Source: VXPQ01 sp965116435
Lineage (GTDB): Bacteria > Bacteroidota > Rhodothermia > Rhodothermales > VXPQ01
Reading direction: 5' to 3'
DNA length: 64,000 nucleotides
Assembly (NCBI GenBank): GCA_965116435.1
Contig: OZ220686.1
Location: 2,728,001-2,792,000, forward strand
The notes below the pieces were generated by a model, which worked only from the letters and a program-made list of their open reading frames with translations, ran no database searches and was not told where the DNA came from. Shown in pieces: positions 17,262 to 25,730 of this stretch; position 1 is the first letter of the stretch, and the number at the start of each line of letters is the position of its first letter. The translations under genes were made by a program, and so were the position numbers.

Positions 17262-19175
17262 TCAGTCGTTTTGCGGTTCGCGGTCGGCGTCTGTCTCTGG
17301 AGCGCGGTCGTCCGGCCCGGCCTGTGCCTTGCGGTCGGCGTCTGTATCTGGAGCGAGGTTGTCCGGCTCGGCCTGTGCTTCGCGGTCGGCTTCCGATGCT
17401 GATGCGCCGTCGTTCGACTCGTTGTCGGCGCTTGATGGCGAGGCGGGCTTGCCGTAGATGGCTTGGTACGCCGCCGGGTTGGTCCATTGCTTGTCGTTGT
17501 GGGGCAGCAGGTTGTAGACTTTTTGATTTTCGTCGGCCAGGTTCGCCTGGACGAGCTCGTTTGGCGGGGATGTGTGTTTGACGAATCCGTTGTCGTTCAG
17601 TACCGCCTGGATTTTCTCCCAATCGTCGTAGAAGTATTCCTGCAGGAGCGGCATGATGCTGTGCTGGAACGCTTTGGCAAGCGCTTTCGTCGTGTCTACG
17701 CGGAGGAAGTAGGTGTGTCCGATCTGGTGATCCCGGTCCAGCAGGACGGCGATGCGTCGGTTTATGGCCTTAAGAAGCTTGCCGTAATCCACGTTGTCAA
17801 CAATTTTGTTGACTCCTTTGTGCGACGGGTTTGGCATCATTTCCTCGAACGTGAATCGTCTCCGCAAGGCGGTGTCCAGCAGTGCGATGGACCGGTCCGC
17901 GGTGTTCATGGTCCCGAGGATGTACAGGTTCGACGGTACGCTGAATTCTTCCTGCGAGCCGGGCAGCGTCACGCGTGCTTCGTCTTCCTTTCCTTTCCGC
18001 TTCGTGTCCTCGATCAGGGTGATCAGTTCGCCGAAGATGCGGGCTATGTTGCCGCGGTTGATTTCGTCGATGACGAGCACGTACCGCTGGTCGGGATGCT
18101 CCTGTGCGCGCTTCGCGATGCGTCGAAACACGCCGGGGCGCATTTCATACTGGATATCTCCGGGGCTGCCGGGTTCGGGCGAAGCCTGTCCATTGGCGCC
18201 CGTCTGGTCCTTGGCGTGTGCCTGGTCGGTCTCGGGCAGGACAGGCCGGATGCCTTCGATGAAATCTTCGTAGGTGGCGTTCTGGTGGAACGTGACCATT
18301 TCGATTTGCTTCTTGTCCTTGCGTCGATACGTGTCGAATCGGCGTTTGACCTTTTTGCGGGTTTCCTTTTCCACTTCGTCCGTGCCGCGGCCCTCAATGA
18401 TTGCTACGGTGCGCGTGACGGTATGCCATGTCTTGCCGGTGCCGGGCGGGCCGTAGAGGATGGTGTTTAGGGGGTGCGTAGTCTCGGGCTTTGGCGGTGG
18501 ATCTTCCTCCCCTGCAGATGATGAATTAGGTTCGCGAATTTGAGTATGCACCCATTTATTAAGTGCCCATACAACGCCTTGTGCCTCCAGCCGATTGCTT
18601 GGAGTATCCATGCCATGGCTCTTTACCTCTTCGAGCATTTCGTCCAGGAATTCAAGAGCGCGTTCGTACTGACCGATCGCATCGTCGCCAGAGGGTAGCT
18701 GGTAACCCAACCATTCATATATGTGTTCAAACTTGCTCCGCTGGTATGGCGGATACAGTTGTGCATTGATTCCCATCATGAAATATGATGCGACGTTGAG
18801 GCGAGTACCTGTGCCCGAAATACCAAATGGGTTTTCTTTGTCGCTGGGTAAAATGGCGTTGAAGGACATAATGCGGTCTTCGAGCGCTCGGTCGTCTTGG
18901 GCCCAGATTCCCAATAACGCATTTCTTGCTTCAGTCTGGTTTTCGTCGAACCATTTTTTTAGTTTGTCTACATTTCTCCAGTCAATGATGTTGTTGTGCC
19001 TGTGCTTGACCGCCGCCGTCACCAATTCCAGCCAATCGGGTTCGTCGTTCAGCAATGCGTGGCGGGCGTTCGCCAGTGCTTCCGCCAGCTTGATCTTGTA
19101 GCGTTCTTTCCGCTCAATCACTTCGTATTTTTCACGCGCTGTTTTGAGGTATTCGTCCCAAAGAGATTTCGTCAT
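17262..19175 (-). CDS. mcrB: McrB-type AAA+ motor subunit of a McrBC restriction system
   Basis: 637 residues from the ATG at 19175 (MTKSLWDEYLKTAREKYEVI). The N-terminal about 220 residues form a helical target-recognition region I cannot assign. The AAA+ core has Walker A LYGPPGTGKTWHT (about 238), Walker B VLVIDEINRGNIARIFGEL (about 363; the NRGNIARIF stretch is McrB-type), and NTADRSIALLDTALRRRF (about 421). The C-terminal tail (about 595-637) is acidic and built of 17-residue repeats such as KAQAGPDDRAPETDADR, encoded by a 51-bp tandem repeat at about 17278-17395. It partners with mcrC, 1 nt downstream. Confidence 0.92.
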   Translation of the reverse strand: MTKSLWDEYLKTAREKYEVIERKERYKIKLAEALANARHALLNDEPDWLELVTAAVKHRHNNIIDWRNVDKLKKWFDENQTEARNALLGIWAQDDRALEDRIMSFNAILPSDKENPFGISGTGTRLNVASYFMMGINAQLYPPYQRSKFEHIYEWLGYQLPSGDDAIGQYERALEFLDEMLEEVKSHGMDTPSNRLEAQGVVWALNKWVHTQIREPNSSSAGEEDPPPKPETTHPLNTILYGPPGTGKTWHTVTRTVAIIEGRGTDEVEKETRKKVKRRFDTYRRKDKKQIEMVTFHQNATYEDFIEGIRPVLPETDQAHAKDQTGANGQASPEPGSPGDIQYEMRPGVFRRIAKRAQEHPDQRYVLVIDEINRGNIARIFGELITLIEDTKRKGKEDEARVTLPGSQEEFSVPSNLYILGTMNTADRSIALLDTALRRRFTFEEMMPNPSHKGVNKIVDNVDYGKLLKAINRRIAVLLDRDHQIGHTYFLRVDTTKALAKAFQHSIMPLLQEYFYDDWEKIQAVLNDNGFVKHTSPPNELVQANLADENQKVYNLLPHNDKQWTNPAAYQAIYGKPASPSSADNESNDGASASEADREAQAEPDNLAPDTDADRKAQAGPDDRAPETDADREPQND

Positions 19176-19320
19176 GGCAATGTCGGAAAATTCGTGTGTT
19201 GCGAGTGTTTGTGCGGGCAGTATGTCAGAGGAGGATAGCGGGGCAGGATAGCGAGGCAGGATGCGCTGCGCCGCGTCATCGAAAAGCAAGAGCCCCTGCG
19301 TGTTTTCATGGTATCGCCCG

Positions 19321-21015
19321 CTATTCTTCCGTCAAAAACGCCCGAAAGAATTCCCGGGCGGGCGGGGTTGCTACGGGGTTGGGGGCCATCTGTTTGCCCA
19401 GGCGCATGAAGTTCGCGTTTTGTCCGTCGAAGGCGGGCCAGTCGGGCAGTCCGTCGCCGTTCGGGTCCCCCTCGGCGGCGAAATGCGCCCAGTACGACGC
19501 CATGGTATCGGCGAGGCGGTGGTCCAGCGCTTCCCAGGGCCGGTCCAGCAGGGCGAGGTTGTTGAAGAAATACGGGACTTCGGCGGTATGAAACGCCCCG
19601 AACTCCGGGCGCTCCGGCCAAGGGATTCCCCGGTCGAAATAATACAGATACAGGGCTGTTTGCGCCGTGTGCGCACGCTCCTCGGCCAGGTTGCCGAGCG
19701 CCGCGGCGGCCAGATCGCGTTGGCTGGTTTTCTGTGCGGCGCCCGCCTCTTCGTCCGTGGCGGTCGGGTAGAGCGCCAGCAGGTTGTCCGCCGCCTCGCC
19801 GTAGCGTTCCCGGGCCGCTTCCCGAAAGGCGTCGGGGGTTGCCTGGCCGTATCCCGGAAAGGCGCTGGCCTCGTCTGCATTGAATCCCGTCATCATGGGG
19901 ACGTCGTTTTGCATGCCTTTGGCGTAGACGTCGTGGGCGTCTTCCGGCAGGAAATGGCCGTCCGTCACCGGTCCGAAACGCAGGATTCCGCTGCCTGGCG
20001 CGGGCGTGGCGGCCAGGTCTTCCGCCGACATGGCGCGGAGGTCCTCCAGCGAAGAGGCTCCTGTGGCCTCGGCGAATGCGACGCCGCTGGCTTCCGCCTC
20101 GACGAGCGGGCGGGCCAGCGAGCGCGTGGAGGCCACGCCGAACGAGGCCAGGCCGCCCGGTCCGCTTTGCACAATGGCGCGCTGGAAAAGCCCTCTGGCC
20201 AGCGGGGACGCCGTCAAGAGGTACACGGACATGGCGCCCGCGGATTGTCCGGCGAGTGCGACCCGGTTTGGATCGCCCCCGAAGGAGGCGATATTGCGCT
20301 GTACCCACTGGAGCGCGGCGACCTGATCCAGCAGGCCGAAGTTGGTTGGTCCGCCATGGCCTCTGCTCTCGTTATCCTGGTCCCGATTATCCTGGTTCCC
20401 ATTATTCTGGTTCCCATTATCGTGCCCCCCATTGTCGGGGTCAGAATTCGGGGCGGCATGGCGTTCGGATTCGGCGGTGAGTTCCGGGTGGGCCAGAAAA
20501 CCGAACACCCCCAGCCGGTAGTTGATCGTTACGACCACCAGGCCTTTCTTCGCCAGCTGCTCTCCGTCGTAGACGGGCACAGAGCCAGACCCTTCGGTGA
20601 ATCCGCCGCCGTGCACATAGACCAGAACCGGCAACGGTTCGCCCGCCTCCTGCGCTGCGGTCCAGACGTTCAGGTACAGGCAATCCTCGCTAATTTCGCC
20701 CTGGTGCATGAATTCTTCTGTCCAGGGCGGACGCGACCCCGCCACATGTTGCATGCATCCGGGCGCAAATGCGACGGCTTCGCGGACGCCGTCCCACGAG
20801 CGAGGCGGTTCGGGGGCGCGCCAACGCAGCGCCTCGACGGGCGGCGCGGCGTAGGGAATCCCCTTGTATACCCGGACGGCGGGGTCCGCGCCGGACATCC
20901 CGGCGAGCAGGCCGCTTTCTACCCGAATGGAGTCTGCGCCTTGCGCCATAGCGAAGAGCGGGAACAGGCTCAGCCATGCGCCCACGCGCCCGGCCATGCG
21001 AAATACGTTAACCAT
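19321..21015 (-). CDS. Type B carboxylesterase, secreted
   Basis: 564 residues from the ATG at 21015 (MVNVFRMAGRVGAWLSLFPL), with a signal peptide ending near FAMAQG. An alpha/beta-hydrolase of the carboxylesterase type B family, hydrolysing ester bonds outside the cytoplasm. Visible features are YKGIPYAAPPVEALRWRAPE, EDCLYLNVWTA, the oxyanion motif VYVHGGGFTEGSG, and the nucleophile elbow LAGQSAGAMSVYL. An Asn/Asp/Gln/Gly-rich insertion (about 195-230, DNGNQNNGNQDNRDQDN) encoded by a 15-bp DNA repeat interrupts the loop before GPTNFGLLDQVAALQWV; it is absent from ordinary family members. The 146-bp gap to mcrB holds no gene. Confidence 0.9.
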   Translation of the reverse strand: MVNVFRMAGRVGAWLSLFPLFAMAQGADSIRVESGLLAGMSGADPAVRVYKGIPYAAPPVEALRWRAPEPPRSWDGVREAVAFAPGCMQHVAGSRPPWTEEFMHQGEISEDCLYLNVWTAAQEAGEPLPVLVYVHGGGFTEGSGSVPVYDGEQLAKKGLVVVTINYRLGVFGFLAHPELTAESERHAAPNSDPDNGGHDNGNQNNGNQDNRDQDNESRGHGGPTNFGLLDQVAALQWVQRNIASFGGDPNRVALAGQSAGAMSVYLLTASPLARGLFQRAIVQSGPGGLASFGVASTRSLARPLVEAEASGVAFAEATGASSLEDLRAMSAEDLAATPAPGSGILRFGPVTDGHFLPEDAHDVYAKGMQNDVPMMTGFNADEASAFPGYGQATPDAFREAARERYGEAADNLLALYPTATDEEAGAAQKTSQRDLAAAALGNLAEERAHTAQTALYLYYFDRGIPWPERPEFGAFHTAEVPYFFNNLALLDRPWEALDHRLADTMASYWAHFAAEGDPNGDGLPDWPAFDGQNANFMRLGKQMAPNPVATPPAREFFRAFLTEE

Positions 21016-21088
21016 ACGATACCCTGGCGCTGTTTGCGATAGCCCTCTGCCTGCCCGCCATCTGCGGCGAATAATTCCCAATAATTGC

Positions 21089-22054
21089 TCAGGAAAGCGC
21101 TTCCTTGCAGTAGGCCACGCACTTTTTCATCTCCTCCATGACGGTGGAGCCTTCCGGGACGGGGTATTCCAGTTCGATCATGGCCGGGATGGGGTATTCC
21201 TTGTCCCGCAGGAAGCGCAGCGTTTCGGCGATCGGCGTGTCGCCCTCGCCCCAAGGGACATTCTCGGCGCCGTTGTCCGGGTTTTGGCGGTCTTTCAGGT
21301 GCAGGTGGGTGATCCGGTCGTGGTACTTTTCGATGACCGGGATCGGGGAGGTTCCCAAGCCCGCCACGTAGTGCCCGATGTCCAGGTTAAGCATGTTGAA
21401 CGGCGAGTGGGAGAGGGGAATGTCGAAGCTAAAGTCCTCGTTGGCTACCTGGGTATGGTTGTGCATCCCCGTGACCAGTTCGTGCTTCGTGGCGAACGGG
21501 CCCATGCGCTCGCCTGCCTCGTTCGATATTTCAAACGAAATGCCGCGCGCGCCCACGGCCCGGGCCGCCCGAAAGGCATAGTCTATTTCTTCGTCGGTCC
21601 ATCCGGGATTGCCCAGTTTGAGGATGTCGATATGCACGCCGGCGTCGCGGTACATCTTGCCGAGCGCCTCGAACTTGTCGATGGGGGCCTTGAGGCGCCA
21701 TGTGCGGGCTTCCTTGTCTGCTTCGTCTCGGGCGGCGCGGAAGGCGGCCCGCTCGTCTTCGCTCAGGTCGCGCCAGTTGCCGGGGAATTGGGGGGCTGCC
21801 GGGGCGCCGGCGTACTCCTCGGCGGGAGCGCCTATGAGTTCGATCGTATCCAGGCCGAGTTCCACCATGTATTCGAGGATTTGCTCGGCGCTGGAGGGGA
21901 TTGCGCGGAAACTGTAGGAGATGGCTCCGATTTTTACGTCGGATGGCCTCGGGCGCAGGAGGCCCATGCCGTTCGCCGGGAAGCCCAGGCTGCTCAGCGT
22001 CAGGCCGCCAACGGCGGCGCCTCCCATGCGGTACAGAAAATGGCGTCGATTCAT
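21089..22054 (-). CDS. Tat-exported sugar phosphate isomerase/epimerase-like TIM barrel (intact copy)
   Basis: 321 residues. The Tat signal MNRRHFLYRMGGAAVGGLTL is followed by an AP-endonuclease-2-type TIM barrel (xylose-isomerase-like). Metal-ligand-type segments include ISFEISNEAG, GMHNHTQ, NLDIGHYVAG, THLHLKDRQ and PAMIELEYP. Such proteins act on sugars or keto-sugars in the periplasm; the substrate is not evident. Its promoter region (22055-22206) and parts of the gene are duplicated just upstream, where the second copy is broken by an FAD oxidoreductase gene. Confidence 0.88.
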   Translation of the reverse strand: MNRRHFLYRMGGAAVGGLTLSSLGFPANGMGLLRPRPSDVKIGAISYSFRAIPSSAEQILEYMVELGLDTIELIGAPAEEYAGAPAAPQFPGNWRDLSEDERAAFRAARDEADKEARTWRLKAPIDKFEALGKMYRDAGVHIDILKLGNPGWTDEEIDYAFRAARAVGARGISFEISNEAGERMGPFATKHELVTGMHNHTQVANEDFSFDIPLSHSPFNMLNLDIGHYVAGLGTSPIPVIEKYHDRITHLHLKDRQNPDNGAENVPWGEGDTPIAETLRFLRDKEYPIPAMIELEYPVPEGSTVMEEMKKCVAYCKEALS

Positions 22055-22206
22055 GGTGGTATCAGGGGGTTGGGAAGGGGGTGGCGGGGTCAATGTAGGG
22101 AAAAATTTTGAAATTTTGGTGCAACCATTGCGAGGGGGCGGGCGTGTTGCGGGTTACTTTTCGGCACGTACGGCGATGCTCCGAGGGCCTTGCCTTAATT
22201 TTTTAA
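22055..22206. repeat. Direct repeat unit (promoter segment of the isomerase gene)
   Basis: About 152 bp upstream of the intact isomerase gene, nearly identical to 24137-24292 upstream of the broken copy (shared landmarks AAAAATTTTGAAATTTTGGT and TTCGGCACGTAYGGCGATGC). At about 22206 the sequence passes directly into the 3' end of the second copy (22207-22327). This shows that the duplication is tandem and that its junction fell about 15 codons before the gene's stop. Confidence 0.8.
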
Positions 22207-22327
22207 CTCCTCCATGACGGTGGAGCCTTCCGGGACGGGATATTCCAGCTCGATCATGGCCGGGATGGGGTATTCCTTGTCCCGCAGGAAGCGCAGCGTT
22301 TCGGCGATCGGCGTGTGGCCCTCGCCC
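22207..22327 (-). pseudogene. 3' fragment of duplicated isomerase gene
   Basis: About 121 bp matching 21131-21252 of the intact isomerase gene, with a few substitutions. The last about 15 codons of the intact gene are missing, and the fragment ends abruptly at GCCCTCGCCC, where unrelated sequence begins. Together with the 5' fragment at 23893-24136 it is the remnant of a second gene copy. Confidence 0.8.
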
Positions 22328-22503
22328 GTCATGGGTCAAGGGTCACCTGCCCGCTTCCCGCGAGGCGGCTTGTCGAAGGGGCTCCCCGAACTGCTCCGCC
22401 GACAGGTGCCCCGAGCGGCAGGCGATGAAGATGCACACGGTATTCACCTCTTCCCTGTCGCGCACGACGTGGGCATTTGCCCACAATGCTCGGCGCTCCA
22501 CGT

Positions 22504-23886
22504 TCAGGCGTTTCGCCGCGCCAGGAACGACACAGTTTCGTTTGCGGCATCGACGCCGCTGCGCATCGCCCCGTTGGTCACCGGCAAATGCGTGTAGTCG
22601 CCTGCGAGAAACAGGCCCCGGACGCTGCGGGGAAGAGTCTCCCGCCGTAGCTTGTGCATATCCGTCAACAAGCCGCCGTGGATGAGGCAGCCTCCTTCAT
22701 ACCAGCGATAGACGCGGAAAAAACGCGGTTCACGCGGCATCTTGGGAAAGAACTTGCGGATTTCCTCGATCACGCGGTCCGCGATCTCGGAATCGGTCAG
22801 GGGGAACAGGGCCCGCGCATCGTCCTCCATCACCAGGCAGTGATACATGCCCTTGCCTTCCGGCACCGCGGCTGGGGCGACTGCCTTCGTGTTCTCCAAT
22901 GCGACAAGCGGAGTCCCCGACCCGCGCGGGAAAACCGCGGCATAGGCGCTGGCCGGCAGGAGTTCGAAGTCGAGGCCGACAACCACCTTGCAACAGGCCG
23001 AATAGGTAACTCGGCCGAGCACATCCCGGATCTCGGCCGGCAGGTCCCGCCCGATCCGGGATAAGGTGGTTGCAGTCGTACAGCACACGACGGCATCGGC
23101 CGGGAACAGGGCGCCGTCTTCGGCGAGCACTCCCGTGACCGCGCCGCCTTCGATAACGATACGCTCGGCCGGGGTGGAAAGTCTGATATGGTCGGAATAG
23201 GCTGCGGCGAGGGCCGTTGCGAACGACCCTACTCCTGTGTCGGGGAGCGAAACGCGCTCCGCCGGATTCAAGGAGAAGTTCCAGAGTAACGCCATGGACG
23301 AGGCAACGCCGGATTGTTCGGCCCCCCCCCCGGTGTAGGCGCGAATATCGTTCGACGCCCGTTGGTGAAGGTAATCTCCCATGCCGTTCGCTTCCATGTA
23401 GTCCTGGAAGCTTTCCGTCCTGTCCAGAGGAAGCAGTTTCCCTACGTCTTCGATATCCAGCGCCTCTCTCTGCGCCTTGCACAGCTTGGAGAAGCGTGCA
23501 AACTGCAGGATACCCTTAGGCGACAGCAAGCGAAACGAGAGTAGCGTGCGGGCTGTCTCAAGCCGTTGCCTTACCGTTCCTCCGGCAAATACCTTGTGGA
23601 ACCCGCCATGACTGTAGACATAGCCACCCTTGGTGTGCGGGCTTTGCTTGAACGGGACACCCAGATCTTTCGCGAGGCTTCGCGCGGTGGCATATGATTG
23701 AAGGAATAGGGACGCTGCGCGGTCGATGTAAAACCCATCTACCTCGTCGCCGCCCATGCGGCCGCCTGTCTTGTCGGCGGCTTCCAGCACCGTAACGTCC
23801 AATTCGTCCTTTCGCTTGAGAAGTGTATGGGCGGCGGCCAGCCCTGATGTGCCCGCTCCGATCACTACGATCTTGCGCTTATTCAT
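22504..23886 (-). CDS. FAD-dependent amine-oxidase / protoporphyrinogen-oxidase-like flavoprotein
   Basis: 460 residues. The N-terminal dinucleotide fold KIVVIGAGTSGLAAAHTLL (about 4-22) is followed by EAADKTGGRM (about 35-44), both FAD-binding; the C terminus has GLFLAGDYTHLPVTNGAMRS, the second FAD-contact motif of flavin amine oxidases. Closest in pattern to NAD(P)/FAD oxidoreductases related to protoporphyrinogen oxidase and phytoene desaturase; the substrate cannot be assigned. The gene lies exactly between the 5' and 3' fragments of a duplicated isomerase gene, replacing about 560 bp of it. A short open frame (about 22340-22502, beginning GTG, ERRALWANAHVVRDREE) follows its stop out of frame and may be an arrived-with fragment. 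Confidence 0.88.
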   Translation of the reverse strand: MNKRKIVVIGAGTSGLAAAHTLLKRKDELDVTVLEAADKTGGRMGGDEVDGFYIDRAASLFLQSYATARSLAKDLGVPFKQSPHTKGGYVYSHGGFHKVFAGGTVRQRLETARTLLSFRLLSPKGILQFARFSKLCKAQREALDIEDVGKLLPLDRTESFQDYMEANGMGDYLHQRASNDIRAYTGGGAEQSGVASSMALLWNFSLNPAERVSLPDTGVGSFATALAAAYSDHIRLSTPAERIVIEGGAVTGVLAEDGALFPADAVVCCTTATTLSRIGRDLPAEIRDVLGRVTYSACCKVVVGLDFELLPASAYAAVFPRGSGTPLVALENTKAVAPAAVPEGKGMYHCLVMEDDARALFPLTDSEIADRVIEEIRKFFPKMPREPRFFRVYRWYEGGCLIHGGLLTDMHKLRRETLPRSVRGLFLAGDYTHLPVTNGAMRSGVDAANETVSFLARRNA

Positions 23887-23892
23887 GATCCA

Positions 23893-24136
23893 CGTACTCC
23901 TCGGCGGGAGCGCCTATGAGTTCGATCGTATCCAGGCCGAGTTCCACCATGTATTCGAGGATTTGCTCGGCGCTGGAGGGGATTGCGCGGAAACTGTAGG
24001 AGATGGCTCCGATTTTTACGTGGGATGGCTTCGGGCGCAGGAGGCCCATGCCTTTCGCCGGGAAGCCCAGGCTACTCAGCGTCCGGCCGCCAACGGCGGG
24101 GCCTCCCATGCGGTACAGAACATGGGGTCGATTCAT
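23893..24136 (-). pseudogene. 5' fragment of duplicated isomerase gene
   Basis: Encodes about 81 residues nearly identical to the start of the intact isomerase (MNRPHVLYRMGGPAVGGRTL, then VKIGAISYSFRAIPSSAEQI) up to APAEEY, after which the sequence changes and the FAD oxidoreductase gene starts within about 10 bp. The twin-arginine RRHF of the intact copy is RPHV here, so even the signal has decayed. A short chimeric peptide ending EEYVDHE could still be made upstream of the flavoprotein gene and might supply its translation signals. Confidence 0.82.
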
Positions 24137-24292
24137 GGTGGTATCAGGGGGTTGGGAAAGGGGGTGACGGGGTCAATGTAGGGAAAAATTTTGAAATTTT
24201 GGTGCAACCATTGCGGGGGGGCGGGCGTGTTGCGGGTTACTTTTCGGCACGTATGGCGATGCTCCGAGGGCCTTGCCTTAATTTTTTAACCC
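24137..24292. repeat. Direct repeat unit (promoter segment of the broken isomerase copy)
   Basis: Near-identical to 22055-22206. It ends at TTAATTTTTTAAC, beyond which the two copies differ. It probably now drives the fused 5' fragment and flavoprotein gene. Confidence 0.75.
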
Positions 24293-24955
24293 CGAGAAAT
24301 GGCCGCCTAAAAAATTTAACTCGTCCTGATTTGTGCCTCTGTTTCTCTGGTTGTCTTGGGGCGAATTGGGGAGGCGGGAAAGGTGGTTCGGCTTCGTTGG
24401 ACAGCGTTTCGGGGACTTTAAGGCGTGAGGCTGCAATCTTGTTTCAATCCAGCCAACCCAGAGAGACATTCCATGTCCAAACGCACCGGTAGAACCCACA
24501 GCCCCGCCTTCAAGGCGAAGGTAGCCCTGGCCGCCCTACGCGGCGACAGCACGTTGGCGGACCTCGCCGCCCGCTTCGAAATGTATCCGAACCAGATATA
24601 ACCCTGGAAGAGACACGCGCTGGACCATGGCGCAGAGCTATTCGCCCGGCGCCGCTCTGTCCCCTCCAGCGAGAGCGCATCGGCGACTACATTCGCTACG
24701 TCAACGAAGAGCGCCCGCACCAAGGCATTGACAATATGATTCCCGACACGTATACTACAGGCGAACGCCGCTACTGGAGGCGGTTTTTGCCTGGTATGAT
24801 CCAGCGCAATTCTACAAATAAACGACCTGTCCGAATTTACCGAACCATTTTTAAACCACCCAAAGCAGGCCTCCAGCACCCAAACCCTCCGCAACCTCCA
24901 CTGCCCACCTTAATCTTTTAACCCCGATAAGACCCCGCCTAAAAAAATAAGGTCG
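24275..24955. other. Region bounded by short direct repeats and containing an IS3-family remnant
   Basis: CTTAATTTTTTAACCCCGA followed by CCGCCTAAAAAAT (about 24280-24316) recurs as CTTAATCTTTTAACCCCGA followed by CCGCCTAAAAAAAT (about 24909-24950) in the same orientation. The repeats enclose the decayed IS3-like sequence. Beyond the transposase remnant nothing else in the stretch is recognisable. Confidence 0.5.
24473..24800 (+). pseudogene. IS3-family transposase remnant (OrfA start joined to OrfB end)
   Basis: The start MSKRTGRTHSPAFKAKVALA, then LADLAARFEMYPNQI, matches the helix-turn-helix OrfA of IS3-family elements. An in-frame TAA interrupts it after NQI, with WKRHALDHGAELFARR continuing. 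It then jumps, in another frame, to RIGDYIRYVNEERPHQGIDN, the conserved C-terminal end of the OrfB DDE transposase. Most of OrfB, including the DDE core, is deleted, so the element cannot move by itself. Confidence 0.82.
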
Positions 24956-24965
24956 GCCTATTTCC

Positions 24966-25718
24966 ATGAAAACAATGCGTCTTTCCGCAAGCGTCATCCT
25001 CATCCTGTTTCTTGCGTTCGCGTCCGTCCGCGGGGTTCGCGCCCAGGAAACCGGGCCAGCGGAGAGGCCATATTCCGGCACGATCCACGTGACGAATAAC
25101 GGCGTGTCCCTCATACCCAACTTTACGCTGGGCAAGCCCGCCCTCATATCGTACACGAAAATCGGAAGGAAAAGACTGACCTTTCAGCCGCGGATGCAGT
25201 TTGCGCTGGCCGGGAAACCCTGGGCGTTTATTTTTCGGTGGCGGTACGAAGTGGTGAACGAGGGCAAATTTCGGCTACAGGTCGGCGCCAACCCTACGCT
25301 GTCGTACGTCACGTCGTCGATCATACGAGACGGAGAAGAAGAGGACGCCATCATAGCGCGTCGATTCATGGCTGGCGAGATTGTACCCGATTATTCCCTC
25401 ACAGAGAACCTGAATATCGGGATGTATTACCTGTATTCGCGCGGTCTCCAAACATCTACGGTGCGCAATGTGCATTATATCAGTTTCATGCCCCGGCTAT
25501 CCAATATCGCCTTGTCGGATGCATGGACGCTTGGCCTGAACGCCCAACTATATGGCCTGATCCTTGACGACGAGACCGGGGCCTATGTCTCGTCAAGCGT
25601 CGCCCTGGCGAAAAAGGATTTTCCGATTTCCTTCGAGGGGCTTGTCAACATAGCCCTAAAAACCGAAATTTCGGGCGACGAATTCCTTTGGAGTCTGAGT
25701 GCGGTCTATTCGTATTGA
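24966..25718 (+). CDS. Predicted outer-membrane beta-barrel protein, unknown function
   Basis: 250 residues with a signal peptide (MKTMRLSASVILILFLAFAS, cleavage near VRAQE). The body alternates polar and hydrophobic residues in strand-like segments ending in aromatic residues (for example LTFQPRMQFALAG, WAFIFRWRYEVV, FLWSLSAVYSY at the C terminus), typical of small outer-membrane barrels with a terminal aromatic residue. No family recognised. It starts 11 bp after the last direct repeat of the IS3 remnant region. Confidence 0.7.
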   Translation: MKTMRLSASVILILFLAFASVRGVRAQETGPAERPYSGTIHVTNNGVSLIPNFTLGKPALISYTKIGRKRLTFQPRMQFALAGKPWAFIFRWRYEVVNEGKFRLQVGANPTLSYVTSSIIRDGEEEDAIIARRFMAGEIVPDYSLTENLNIGMYYLYSRGLQTSTVRNVHYISFMPRLSNIALSDAWTLGLNAQLYGLILDDETGAYVSSSVALAKKDFPISFEGLVNIALKTEISGDEFLWSLSAVYSY

Positions 25719-25730
25719 GCCGCGGCTTTG

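Noticed and set aside
19321..21042. Long plus-strand open frame antisense to the carboxylesterase
   Set aside because: High-GC shadow frame; the minus-strand protein has a signal peptide and catalytic motifs.
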